64,000 bases of DNA, taken from assembly GCA_000014925.1 (NCBI GenBank), contig CP000474.1, positions 1,426,001-1,490,000 of the forward strand. The letters run 5' to 3'. The stretch comes from Paenarthrobacter aurescens TC1. GTDB taxonomy: Bacteria; Actinomycetota; Actinomycetes; Actinomycetales; Micrococcaceae. The notes under the pieces were generated by a model. That model searched no databases. It was not told the origin of the DNA and worked only from the letters and a program-made list of their open reading frames with translations. The position numbers and the translations under genes were made by a program. Below, piece by piece: positions 19,052-27,847 of this stretch (within the stretch, counting starts at the first letter, position 1; every line of letters begins with the position of its first letter).

Positions 19052-19523
19052 CGCCCGCTCCTGAGTACCTGCTAAACGAGGGCCCAGCCCACCTATCCCC
19101 GGAATGCCGCGGAATATACCCATTCATTGGAGTAATGTGCGGGTAGTCGGTGCTGAAACCAAGTAGTGCCCCGTCCGGGGACTGAGTACAACAGAGTACC
19201 GGGGCATCAAAAGCGGCCCACTTTTCGAGTACCAACTACTGATGTACGGCATGTTGCGTCCCGGCAGTATTGATCTTGGAAGAACGGTTCAGCCCCAAGC
19301 ATCACCGGGATTCCGAAAGTTGCACCACCCGCATCGGAGGTCTCTTGATCCGATGCTCCGGCCGCCGAAAGGTGGTCCGGCCCTGTACGAAGCCGGCGGC
19401 GACAGAGTCTTCTGAGACCGAGACTCTCCCCCCAGCCGCCGCCGGCTTCTAGGCCAGGGACCCCGCACATCGCGGAACCCAAAACCCCTCCCGCATCATG
19501 GGACTGCTGCTATTGGAGTGTGC
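19052..19523 (+). promoter_or_regulatory. 472-bp gap with long stem-loop ahead of regulator 3
   Basis: No gene is seen. The main structure is a perfect 12-bp stem, gaagccggcggc (19389-19400) with gccgccggcttc (19438-19449), enclosing a second 7-bp stem agagtct/agactct (19404-19410, 19421-19427). No T run follows, so it is not a classical terminator. It lies 75 bp before the ATG of the third ATPase gene and may be in its leader. Confidence 0.5.
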
Positions 19524-22016
19524 ATGTTGCCGGACCCCTGGCTGGACGAAGACACCGTCACAGCAGGTCTGAGGCCATCAACATTCCCGGACAGGGCGCA
19601 GCTGCTCGAACTCATCCTTTCCGCCGTTCCTTCGGCCTCCACCAGTGGCATCGTGGTGGTGGGGGAGCGGGGATCCGGAAAGAGCCACCTTTTGCTCTCC
19701 ATCAAAGCCGGCCTTCCCAACACCGTGGATGTCCGCACCTTCACCGGAAAGCCGGAACTCAAAGCCCTTCAGTTCGGGGCGTTGGGAACCCCTTCCGGAG
19801 CTGAGGCGGACGAGTCGGTAGCGCCGGGCCTCCACGTTCTCCGGGCCCTTACCAGTACTCTGGGGCCAGCGGACTACCTGTACACACCACCAGTTGGACG
19901 ACGGCGGAACAGGCGGCACGCTCAACCGGCACGGCCCCAGCTGGTCCTGTTGGTGGACGACATCCACTACATTGATCCGGCCTCGCTGGCGGTCCTGCTG
20001 CAACTCATCCCCGGCTTCGGCGCAACCCTGGTAGCCACGGCGGAAAGCCGCCACCCCCTCCCGCAGGACCTCTACCAGCTCTGGGAAGACGGCTTCCTGG
20101 AGCAGTACTTCCTGCCGCCCTTTACCTTCAGCGAGGCACACGCCCTGTGCGAGTCCATCTTGGGCGGGCATGTCCAGCGACGCGCCAGCAGCCTCCTGGC
20201 CGCCATGAGCGGCTTCAACGTAGGTTTGCTGTGCCTTGCAGTGAACGATGCCCGCCGCGCAGGCTTCCTGGCGCAAGTGGATGGTTTCTGGACCATCGAT
20301 GTCAGGGCACACTGCCACTGGCCCGGCATCGTTGAACACATCCGGGCGGAAAACGCTGCGCGCTCGCCGGAAGAGCGGCAGGCACTGGAACTCATCGCGC
20401 TCGCAGAGCCCGTGGCGCTTGACGTGGTGGAGCGCCACTTCGGCCAGAAGGCCATGGAGCACCTTCTCGCGAACAACGACGTCAGGCTGCTTCCCGGCCT
20501 GCCCCCGCTGCTCCGGACCGGTTCCTGGCTGCGAGGAGAGGGAACCCGTCTGTCCGTACCGCGGTCCCGGAGCGTGGCGCTCAGACTCGGGGTGGAAGAA
20601 CCTGGGCTGACCCCGGAGACTGCGCCCACCATGCTGCGATGGATGACGTGGACCCTCGACTGCGGCCTGACGCTCTCTGACGAGCTCCTCCTGGCTGCCG
20701 CTCCCGCCGCTGACAGGCCCTCCACTGCCGAACTTGCCCGAAGGGCCGCCTCAGCGGTGACGGGGGTGGATCACGCGGACGAGGCGAGGCTGCTCAGGGC
20801 GCGGGCGCTGATCGCCGAGGGCCAACTCCGGGAAGCAGCGCCGGAACTTCGGCAGTTGGCAACCGCGGGCCAGTCTTTTGGAGTGAAGGTGGACGCCACA
20901 CACCGGCTATTGGCTCTGGGGCTGCTGGGCGCGGTACCTCTTGAAGCGGACCCAGCCGGGCCGGACCCAGCCGGGCCGGACCCAGCCGGGCCGGCGCCTG
21001 CCGACCGGGGCTCCGGGGAACCGACGGACCCTGCCGCACTGATCGCATGGAATGTGCGCGAAGCCGAGCGCCTGCTGCTCTCCGGGGCCGCGCCGGAAGC
21101 GCTGCTAAGGTCTTCTGCTGCGATGGAGGCCATCAGTGCCGACCAGGCCTTGGAGATCTTCATGCCGGGGACGCTGCTACGGCATGTGATGAGCCTCCGG
21201 TACAACCTCGCGTGGGGGCTGGTAGACCCGCTTTTGGACTGTCCCGCCGACTACACCATGCCGCCGCACCTTTCGGCATGCTTGGGTGTCGCCCGCGGTT
21301 ACGCCCAGCTCAGCCAAGGCCTCCCGCGCGCTGCCCGCGCCACTTTGGAGCCCGCCCTTGCGGAACTGCACGACGCCGGCCTGCCGCCGGTACTCGCTCT
21401 GGGTGCGGCCCTGCTGGCCTACTCCGAGGCGCTGTGCGGGAACCCGCGTCAGGCGTTGTTGAGGGTCAGGCAGAGCTTGGCCGCGCAGGAAACCGCGCAG
21501 AACAATGTGAGCTCTGTTCCCGCCGGCCTCTTGCCGCAGCTCACTGCTGTATTTGTCGCCGCCGCGCAAGACCAGGCTTCGGGTACGTCACAACAGCTGG
21601 TGGCACTGGCGGCAAGGCTCCACTCCCAGGACAGCATCTTGATGGAGACGGAGGCGTTGTCCCTCCTGACACTCAACGCGAGCAGTGCCGCCGTCGACGA
21701 TCTTGAGATACAGCGCCGCCTGGGCGCCCTGGCCGCGGCTGTTCACGGTCCGGCCGGGGCAGCGCTGGGGACGTTTGCCGCGGCTTTGGGGGACAACGAC
21801 CCCAAGACCTTGGAGTCGGCGGGGCGGAGCCTGTCCGCAGACCGGCAGTTTGCCCATGCAGCCCTTTGCTATTCGCGGGCAGCCAGCGGCTACGAGGCAA
21901 GGACACGCGCCGCTGCGAGCCGCCGGGCCTCGGTGCTCGTCGAGCGGCTCCGGAGCGCCTTCGACAGCGGAATGGTTCCGCCGCTCGGATGGGTGCCGGG
22001 GAGGGCCGGGAGCTGA
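19524..22016 (+). CDS. LAL-like ATPase lacking the LuxR DNA-binding domain
   Basis: An 830-residue relative of the two upstream regulators. The NTPase is present: VVVGERGSGKSHLLLSIK (Walker A, about residue 48) and LVLLVDDIHYIDP (Walker B), then helical repeats. The C-terminus ends VLVERLRSAFDSGMVPPLGW and has no LuxR helix-turn-helix, unlike its neighbours. A low-complexity insert of DPAGP repeats (15-bp DNA units, 20,948-20,998) interrupts the helical part. ATG 19524 is preferred, with GGAG just upstream. It may be a signalling ATPase that modulates the other two, or a decayed regulator; the reading frame is fully open, which favours a functional gene. Confidence 0.75.
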   Translation: MLPDPWLDEDTVTAGLRPSTFPDRAQLLELILSAVPSASTSGIVVVGERGSGKSHLLLSIKAGLPNTVDVRTFTGKPELKALQFGALGTPSGAEADESVAPGLHVLRALTSTLGPADYLYTPPVGRRRNRRHAQPARPQLVLLVDDIHYIDPASLAVLLQLIPGFGATLVATAESRHPLPQDLYQLWEDGFLEQYFLPPFTFSEAHALCESILGGHVQRRASSLLAAMSGFNVGLLCLAVNDARRAGFLAQVDGFWTIDVRAHCHWPGIVEHIRAENAARSPEERQALELIALAEPVALDVVERHFGQKAMEHLLANNDVRLLPGLPPLLRTGSWLRGEGTRLSVPRSRSVALRLGVEEPGLTPETAPTMLRWMTWTLDCGLTLSDELLLAAAPAADRPSTAELARRAASAVTGVDHADEARLLRARALIAEGQLREAAPELRQLATAGQSFGVKVDATHRLLALGLLGAVPLEADPAGPDPAGPDPAGPAPADRGSGEPTDPAALIAWNVREAERLLLSGAAPEALLRSSAAMEAISADQALEIFMPGTLLRHVMSLRYNLAWGLVDPLLDCPADYTMPPHLSACLGVARGYAQLSQGLPRAARATLEPALAELHDAGLPPVLALGAALLAYSEALCGNPRQALLRVRQSLAAQETAQNNVSSVPAGLLPQLTAVFVAAAQDQASGTSQQLVALAARLHSQDSILMETEALSLLTLNASSAAVDDLEIQRRLGALAAAVHGPAGAALGTFAAALGDNDPKTLESAGRSLSADRQFAHAALCYSRAASGYEARTRAAASRRASVLVERLRSAFDSGMVPPLGWVPGRAGS
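20948..20998 (+). repeat. 15-bp in-frame coding repeat (DPAGP)
   Basis: gacccagccgggccg is repeated in tandem three times and then degenerates, encoding DPAGPDPAGPDPAGPAP inside the third LAL-like gene. The period is a multiple of three, so copy-number change would keep the frame. Confidence 0.85.
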
Positions 22017-22104
22017 CGTGCTGTACGGCACACCTGCGGGACCGCACGTCGAGGACCACCGTGGGATAATGAAGAGTCCCTGAAGGATTTCCAAGGAGCG
22101 TCCC

Positions 22105-23430
22105 TTGACTGCCGTATCAACTCCCGCGTCACTGCAGCGGTCCATGCATGCCATGGACAACGCGGAGGTGTTGCGGATCCGGAATGATTTCCCGGTGCTG
22201 GACCAGCTGGTCAACGGCAAACCCTTGATCTACCTCGATTCCGGCGCTACATCGCAGAACCCGCTCAGCGTGATCGAAGCTGAACAGGAATACTACGAGC
22301 AACGCAACGCCGCCGTTCACCGCGGCGCACACCACCTTGCTGTGGAAGCCACCGAAGTATTTGAGGACGCCCGTCAGACCGTGGCGGACTTTATTGGTGC
22401 GCAGTACGAGGAAACCGTCTGGACCTCCAACGCCACGGAGGGCCTCAACCTCATCAGCTACGCGCTGTCCAACGCTGCCCTGTGGGCTGCGCAAGGCCGT
22501 GGCGGTTCCGCCCTGAAGGACCTCGCGATTGGTCCGGGCGACGAGATCGTGGTCACTGAGATGGAGCACCACGCCAACCTCATCCCCTGGCAGGAACTGG
22601 CCTTCCGGACAGGGGCCACTCTGAAGTACATCCCCGTGACGGACCAGGGGACCCTCCGCCTCGATGCAGCCGCCGACATCGTAGGGGAGCGAACCAAGCT
22701 CCTGGCCTTCACCCACGCCTCGAACGTGCTGGGCACCATCAACCCCGTAGCCGAGCTTGTAGCCATGGCCCGACGCGTGGGCGCGTTGGTGGTCCTGGAC
22801 GCTTGCCAGTCCGTTCCGCACATGGCCGTAGACGTCAAGGACTTGGACGTCGACTTCGCCGTATTCTCGGGGCACAAAATGCTGGCGCCCACAGGAGTTG
22901 GCGTTCTGTACGGCAAACAGGATCTCCTGGATGTCATGCCACCATTCCTGACGGGCGGCTCCATGATCACCACGGTCACCATGGAACGGGCGGAGTACTT
23001 GCCGGCACCGCAGCGGTTCGAGGCCGGAACCCAGCGCATCTCCCAGGCCGTGGCGCTCGCAACCGCCGTGAACTACCTCACCGAGACTGGCATTGACCGT
23101 ATTCACGCTTGGGAAACGGCTCTTGGCCAGCGCCTGGTCAAAGGCCTTGAAAGCATCGACGGCATTCGCGTGGTGGGCCCGGCATCCGGTGCCGAGAGGA
23201 TCGGCCTGGCAGCCTTCGACGTCGCCGGTGTGCACGCGCACGACGTCGGACAATTCCTTGATGACCGCGGCATCGCCGTCCGCGTCGGTCACCATTGCGC
23301 CCAGCCGCTGCACCGCCGCCTGGGCCTGACGGCAACCACCCGGGCGAGTACCTACCTTTACAACACCACTGACGACGTCGACGCTTTCCTCGACGCAGTT
23401 TCGGGCGTCAGGGCCTACTTCCAGGCCTGA
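22105..23430 (+). CDS. sufS: Cysteine desulfurase SufS
   Basis: SufS is a PLP enzyme that takes sulfur from cysteine for Fe-S cluster assembly. The 441-residue protein has YLDSGATSQNPLSVIEAE, TSNATEGLNLI, EMEHHANLIPWQ, DACQSVPHMAVDV, the PLP lysine in FSGHKMLAPTG, and the persulfide cysteine in RVGHHCAQPLHRR. TTG 22105 is chosen because AAGGAG precedes it by the right spacing. It is followed by sufU, the standard partner, in one transcription unit. The other suf genes (sufB, sufD, sufC) are not in the window. Confidence 0.95.
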   Translation: MTAVSTPASLQRSMHAMDNAEVLRIRNDFPVLDQLVNGKPLIYLDSGATSQNPLSVIEAEQEYYEQRNAAVHRGAHHLAVEATEVFEDARQTVADFIGAQYEETVWTSNATEGLNLISYALSNAALWAAQGRGGSALKDLAIGPGDEIVVTEMEHHANLIPWQELAFRTGATLKYIPVTDQGTLRLDAAADIVGERTKLLAFTHASNVLGTINPVAELVAMARRVGALVVLDACQSVPHMAVDVKDLDVDFAVFSGHKMLAPTGVGVLYGKQDLLDVMPPFLTGGSMITTVTMERAEYLPAPQRFEAGTQRISQAVALATAVNYLTETGIDRIHAWETALGQRLVKGLESIDGIRVVGPASGAERIGLAAFDVAGVHAHDVGQFLDDRGIAVRVGHHCAQPLHRRLGLTATTRASTYLYNTTDDVDAFLDAVSGVRAYFQA

Positions 23431-23498
23431 CACGCGGCACAGGCCCCTGGCCGTCCAGCCGTCAACCAACGATTTTCCCCAGATAGGCAACAAGCATC

Positions 23499-23951
23499 AT
23501 GAGTCTTGACCAGCTGTACCAGCAGATTATCCTGGACCACTCCAAGCAGCGGCACGGCAGCGGGTTGGCACAAACGGATGCCCCGGCCGATACTTCCACC
23601 GGTCAATCGCACCAGCTGAACCCCGTATGCGGGGATGAAGTGACGCTGCGGCTCGCAGTCTCCGACGGAACTGTCCAGCAGATCCGCTGGGACGGTGCCG
23701 GCTGCTCCATCTCCATGGCTTCGGCGTCGGTGCTCAGTGAACTCGGTGAAGGCATGTCCGTGGAGGAACTGCACGCTGTCATCGACAACTTCCGCGAGGT
23801 TCTCCGTTCACGCGGAAAAGTACAGGCTGACCCCGAGATTCTGGGCGACGCCGCCGCGTTCGAAGGAGTGGCCCGCTACGCGGCCCGCGTGAAATGCGCC
23901 ATGATCTCCTGGGTTGCCGCTGAGGACGCCCTCAACCAAGCCACCGCGTAG
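23499..23951 (+). CDS. sufU: SufU zinc-dependent sulfurtransferase
   Basis: SufU accepts the persulfide sulfur from SufS and passes it to the SufBCD scaffold. 150 residues starting MSLDQLYQQIILDHSKQRHG. The zinc/sulfur ligands are visible: Cys in NPVCGDEVTL, Cys in WDGAGCSISMASASVL, and Cys in VKCAMISW. The gene follows sufS by 68 bp. Confidence 0.95.
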   Translation: MSLDQLYQQIILDHSKQRHGSGLAQTDAPADTSTGQSHQLNPVCGDEVTLRLAVSDGTVQQIRWDGAGCSISMASASVLSELGEGMSVEELHAVIDNFREVLRSRGKVQADPEILGDAAAFEGVARYAARVKCAMISWVAAEDALNQATA

Positions 23952-23973
23952 CTTCTACCGGAGCACCCCCGCA

Positions 23974-25293
23974 TCAGGAGCGGGCAAAGACGTCGGGTAC
24001 CCCGTCGCCGTCGTCGTCCCGTTCTTCATCTGCCTGCACTTGGCGGTAGCGCCGATTGCGGGCCCTAAGCACAACGGCGGCCAGCAGCGCCGAGATCAAG
24101 GAACCTGCGAGGATGGCCACTTTGGCGTGGTCGTTATGGGCGGAGCCGGCGCCGAAGCTCAATTCGCCGATCAGCAATGAGACCGTGAAGCCGATGCCAG
24201 CCAGCAATGCAAGCCCGAAGAGGTCGATCCACGCGATGCTGGAATCCAGGCTTGCGCGGGTGGTTTTGGTGACCAGGAACGTGGTGCCGAAGACACCAAC
24301 GGCCTTGCCCACCACCAATGCTGCAACAATCCCGAGCGCCACGGGGTCCCTAAGGGCGGCTCCCATGCCGTCCAACCCGCCCAAGGCCACGCCTGCGGAG
24401 AAGAACGCGAAGACAGGTACCGCAAAGCCTGCCGAGAAGGGGCGTAGTTTGTGTTCGAGGTGCTCGGCCAGGCCCTCGGCTGGTTCTCCCTTTTTCCCGC
24501 GGGCCAGAACAGGGACGGCGAAGCCCAACAACACACCGGCCACGGTGGCGTGGATGCCGGAAGCGTGGACGAAGCCCCACGTGGCCAAAGCAAGGGGCAA
24601 CAAGAGGTACCAGCTACGGATCCGCTTCTGCACAAGGAACGTGAAGAGGGCAAGCGGCACCAGGGCGGCCAAAAGCATGAGCGGCTGGAGCCCCGTGGAG
24701 TAGAAGAAGGCGATGATTCCGATGGCGATCAGATCGTCCACTACGGCGAGGGTCAGCAGGAACGTCCGGAGGGCGGCGGGCAGGTGCGTGTTGATGACGG
24801 CCAGCACCGCAAGGGCGAAGGCAATGTCCGTGGCTGTGGGAATGGCCCAGCCTTTGAGCGTTTCTCCGGCAGTTCCGAGGTTGAAGAGAACGTAGATCAG
24901 GGCCGGCACCACCACTCCGCCAACGGCTGCGGCGACGGGGACTACGGCGCGGGCTGGTTTTCGGAGTTCGCCCGCAACGAATTCACGCTTAAGTTCAAGC
25001 CCAGCGAGGAAGAAGAACACCGCCAGCAGGCCATCTGAAGCCCAGTGGCCAAGGCTCAGCTCAAGATGCCAGGGTTCGTAGCCGATCTTGACGTCTCGGA
25101 GTGCGAAATAGCCGTCCGCTGCAGGGGAGTTCGCCCAAATGAGCGCGACCACGGTAGCTGCAAGGAGGAGGGCGCCGCCCACGGTTTCCGTGCGGAGGAT
25201 CGAAAGGATCCTGCGGTACTCGGGGTAGCTGGAGCGGGAGAAGACTTTGCCGGTCTGGGAAGAGTTGTTCGGCAGGCGGGGACGGTCAGCCAC
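23974..25293 (-). CDS. nhaA: Na+/H+ antiporter NhaA
   Basis: NhaA exchanges cytoplasmic Na+ for two H+, giving pH and salt tolerance. The 439-residue membrane protein has the family order: [41 protein letters not shown], the catalytic Asp pair in [20 protein letters not shown], and the late helices [14 protein letters not shown] and [20 protein letters not shown] charged C-terminal tail (about 25 residues, ending [14 protein letters not shown]) is an extension. Start GTG 25293. It is convergent with sufU, with 22 bp between stops. Confidence 0.95.
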
Positions 25294-25371
25294 GAAGGCT
25301 CCTTCTATGGTGTGCGGGCATGGATAATGACTCCGCCGACCAGACTTCCCGGCACACCAACAACCATCTTA

Positions 25372-25434
25372 CCAACTGGGGGACAGCACATGTTCCAATG
25401 AGGGCTCATAGAGCATGTGCTGTCCGCCAGTTGG
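25372..25434. terminator. Large intergenic hairpin between SCO4848-like gene and nhaA
   Basis: The arm at 25372-25392 (ccaactggggg then acagcacatg) pairs almost perfectly with 25414-25434 (catgtgctgt then ccgccagttgg), giving about 20 bp of stem around a 21-base loop that contains a further tgag/ctca pair. It sits just after the 3' end of the DUF2505-SCO4848 operon. No T run follows on either strand, so it may be a dispersed palindromic repeat rather than a simple terminator. Confidence 0.6.
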
Positions 25435-25442
25435 GACGAGCG

Positions 25443-25664
25443 TTAGGCGACGAGGCCCGCGATCCCGATGGCCGCCGTCGCGAGCCCGAGCACCATGGAG
25501 ATGGTGACCAGCACAACGTGGACCGTGAAAAACTTGGTGGCTTTCCCGGCGGCGTCGCGGGCGCGAGGGTCCTTCATGACGCGCTTGAGGAACTGCGGCC
25601 ACACAACCAAGGACCAGACACCGGCAACGATCAGGACAACCGCCAGGATGGCGGGGATCTCCAC
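25443..25664 (-). CDS. SCO4848-family small membrane protein
   Basis: A 73-residue protein with two predicted transmembrane segments (IPAILAVVLIVAGVWSLVVW and a C-terminal VVLVTISMVLGLATAAIGIA) separated by a basic loop with KRVMKDPRARDAAGKATKFF. This pattern matches the conserved actinobacterial SCO4848-type membrane proteins of unknown function. GTG 25664 begins one base after the stop of the upstream DUF2505 gene, so the two are translationally coupled. Confidence 0.75.
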   Translation of the reverse strand: MEIPAILAVVLIVAGVWSLVVWPQFLKRVMKDPRARDAAGKATKFFTVHVVLVTISMVLGLATAAIGIAGLVA

Positions 25665-25665
25665 G

Positions 25666-26163
25666 CTAGTGGCTTTCGAGCCAGGCCTGCGCCTGCTGCG
25701 ACTGGATGCCCAAGGCCTTGCCGACCATCGGCTCGGCAGCGTCAGCGATCTTGCCACCGAGGAACGGAACTGAGGAGGTCACGTTACCCTCGAGCTCGAT
25801 CCGGGTGCTGCCGCCCTCGGCGACCAGGCGCTGGACCGCGGTGACATCGAGCGGAGCGCCCGAGATCTTGAGGGCAATGGTGCTGGCACGTGAACCGTCG
25901 GCAGCCGGGGCTTCCCACTTCTCGGTTTGGGTGACTTTCAGGGTCTCGCCAACGAACTTGCGGGCGATGTCCGGCAGACGGGTTGTGGGCAGCGTGCGGA
26001 CCGTGGTGGTGGTGAACGCGCCTGCAGTGTCGCCGTCGACGGTGAACGATTCCAAGGAGCCGCCCACGTATTCGCTGGTGTGACGCAGGAAATCTTCGTT
26101 GACGAAGACGGCAGCTACGCGGTCAACGCTGTGGGGCAGGGTGGTGGATGCACTCAGGGCCAT
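25666..26163 (-). CDS. DUF2505 domain protein
   Basis: A 165-residue protein of the actinobacterial DUF2505 family, whose fold resembles lipid/hydrophobic-ligand binding START-like proteins. It opens MALSASTTLPHSVDRVAAVF and contains DFLRHTSEYVG, ARKFVGETLKVTQTEKWEAP, STRIELEGNVTSSVPFLGGK and IADAAEPMVGKAL, the usual family blocks. No catalytic residues are evident. It is the first gene of a two-gene unit with the SCO4848-like membrane protein. Confidence 0.85.
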   Translation of the reverse strand: MALSASTTLPHSVDRVAAVFVNEDFLRHTSEYVGGSLESFTVDGDTAGAFTTTTVRTLPTTRLPDIARKFVGETLKVTQTEKWEAPAADGSRASTIALKISGAPLDVTAVQRLVAEGGSTRIELEGNVTSSVPFLGGKIADAAEPMVGKALGIQSQQAQAWLESH

Positions 26164-26210
26164 GGGTCCTCCGTGGTGGTTTGTGGTGAAGCTTTTTAGC
26201 TCCCAACATC

Positions 26211-27737
26211 CTACGGGGTCTCGGTGGACACGCCTGAACCGGCCTCCTGGAGGGTAGTGGCCGCGGCCGAAATGTTGCGGGCCATTGAGGGAAAGATGAA
26301 CCCGTGGAAGGGATACACGCCAAGCCAGTACAGCCTTCCGGCCAGGCCCCGCGGAAAGAAGATGGCGCGTTGCTTGTAGAGGCTGCCGGCGCCGTCGGGC
26401 TCCACAGCCAACTCAAGCCAGGCGCCGCCCGGGGCACGCATCTCGGCTCGCAAACGCAGCAGATGCCCGCGGTCGATCGCCTCCACCCGCCACCAGTCCA
26501 CTACCTCGCCGGTGTTCAGCGTCCGGGGGTGTCGGCGACCCCTCAAAAGCCCTGCACCGCCCTGCAGTTTGTCCAGCCAACCTCGGACCCGCCAGGCCAA
26601 GGGAAGGGAGTACCAGCCGTTCTTGCCGCCGATGCCCTCAATGATGGTCCACACATGTTCAGGCTTGGCCTCGCTGTGGAAGGTCCGTTCGTCAAGGAAC
26701 ACTTTGTACCCGGCCCAGTCGGGGTCGCTCGGCAGGGGATCGGCGTCAATGCCCGCGTTCGCCCACGTCGTCTCAACCTGTCCGTCCCGTTCCTTACCCA
26801 GCGCCAAGGCGACGGCGCGCCGGTAAGACGTCAGGCCGCCGTCGGGCTGTGGAAAGTAATCGTCCACGTCGTGCTCCCGCGACACCGCATCGTGCTGCAG
26901 CGATTGCACCAGCGGCAGGGACATGGACAACGGAATGGGCGTCACCAAGGCCACCCACAAGCCCGCGAGCTTGGGCGCCGGCACAGGAAGCGCAATCACC
27001 AGCCGCCGGGGGAGCCCTCGTTCCACGGCGTACTCGTTCATCATGTCCTTGTACTTCAGGACATCCCGCGAACCGACGTCGAAGGAGCGGTTCAGCTTCT
27101 CCGGAACGGCCGCGGCCGCCACCAGGTAATGCAGGACATCACGGACGGCAATGGCTTCAATCCGGTTATTAACCCAACTGGGTGCCGGCATCACGGGCAA
27201 AGTATCGGCCAAGTGGCGGATCATCTCGAACGAGGCAGAGCCCGAACCGATCACCACACCCGCCTGGAACACAATGGAATCAACCGCGGATTCAAGGAAC
27301 ACCCGGCCCACTGTCTCCCGGGACCGCATATGGGTGGACAGCTCCGTGTTCTCCGGGTGCAGGCCGCCCAGATAGACGATCCTGTCCACACCGGCGTCAG
27401 TGGCCGCGCCAGCCACGAGCCGGGCCATCGCTTCTTCCTTCGCCTCAAAACCGCTGCCCGACGCCATGGAATGGACCAGGTAATACAGGACATCGACGCC
27501 TGTCAGGGCTTTCGCCAGGCTTTCGGCCTCGGACAGGCTGTCCTGGACGATCTCCACCTGATCGTGCCAGGGAACATCAGCGATCTTTTGGGGCGTGCGG
27601 ACCAGGACCTTGACCCGGTGACCCGCCTCCAGGAGCCGGGGCACCAAACGACCGCCGATGTAACCGGTAGCGCCGGTGACCAGCACGGTCTTGGTGTCCT
27701 GCGGGGTATTGGAATGCGTAGCTTCCGAAGGCTGCAA
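26211..27737 (-). CDS. SDR-family NAD(P)-binding protein with DUF2867 domain
   Basis: A two-domain protein of about 508 residues. The N-terminal atypical short-chain dehydrogenase has VLVTGATGYIGGRLVPRLLEAGH (nucleotide loop), VRTPQK, YYLVHSM and YLGGLHPE. The C-terminal half from about residue 330 is DUF2867, with SEAKPEHVWTIIEGIGGKNGW, WWRVEAIDRGHLLRLRAEM and FPRGLAGRLYWLGVYPFHGF. The architecture is common in actinobacteria; the substrate is unknown. TTG 27737 is preferred as start because AGGAG lies 6 bases upstream; the open frame extends to 27806. It is divergent from mfd with a short shared promoter region. Confidence 0.85.
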   Translation of the reverse strand: MQPSEATHSNTPQDTKTVLVTGATGYIGGRLVPRLLEAGHRVKVLVRTPQKIADVPWHDQVEIVQDSLSEAESLAKALTGVDVLYYLVHSMASGSGFEAKEEAMARLVAGAATDAGVDRIVYLGGLHPENTELSTHMRSRETVGRVFLESAVDSIVFQAGVVIGSGSASFEMIRHLADTLPVMPAPSWVNNRIEAIAVRDVLHYLVAAAAVPEKLNRSFDVGSRDVLKYKDMMNEYAVERGLPRRLVIALPVPAPKLAGLWVALVTPIPLSMSLPLVQSLQHDAVSREHDVDDYFPQPDGGLTSYRRAVALALGKERDGQVETTWANAGIDADPLPSDPDWAGYKVFLDERTFHSEAKPEHVWTIIEGIGGKNGWYSLPLAWRVRGWLDKLQGGAGLLRGRRHPRTLNTGEVVDWWRVEAIDRGHLLRLRAEMRAPGGAWLELAVEPDGAGSLYKQRAIFFPRGLAGRLYWLGVYPFHGFIFPSMARNISAAATTLQEAGSGVSTETP

Positions 27738-27847
27738 AAGGAACTCCTGTGGCTGGGGGTAGAGGTAGGCTGGAATGACCCGGCATTCATCTGAATTTCC
27801 GGGCATTTGTGTTGCCTGCCCTTGGACCCACCCTAGGAGTTTCTGCC

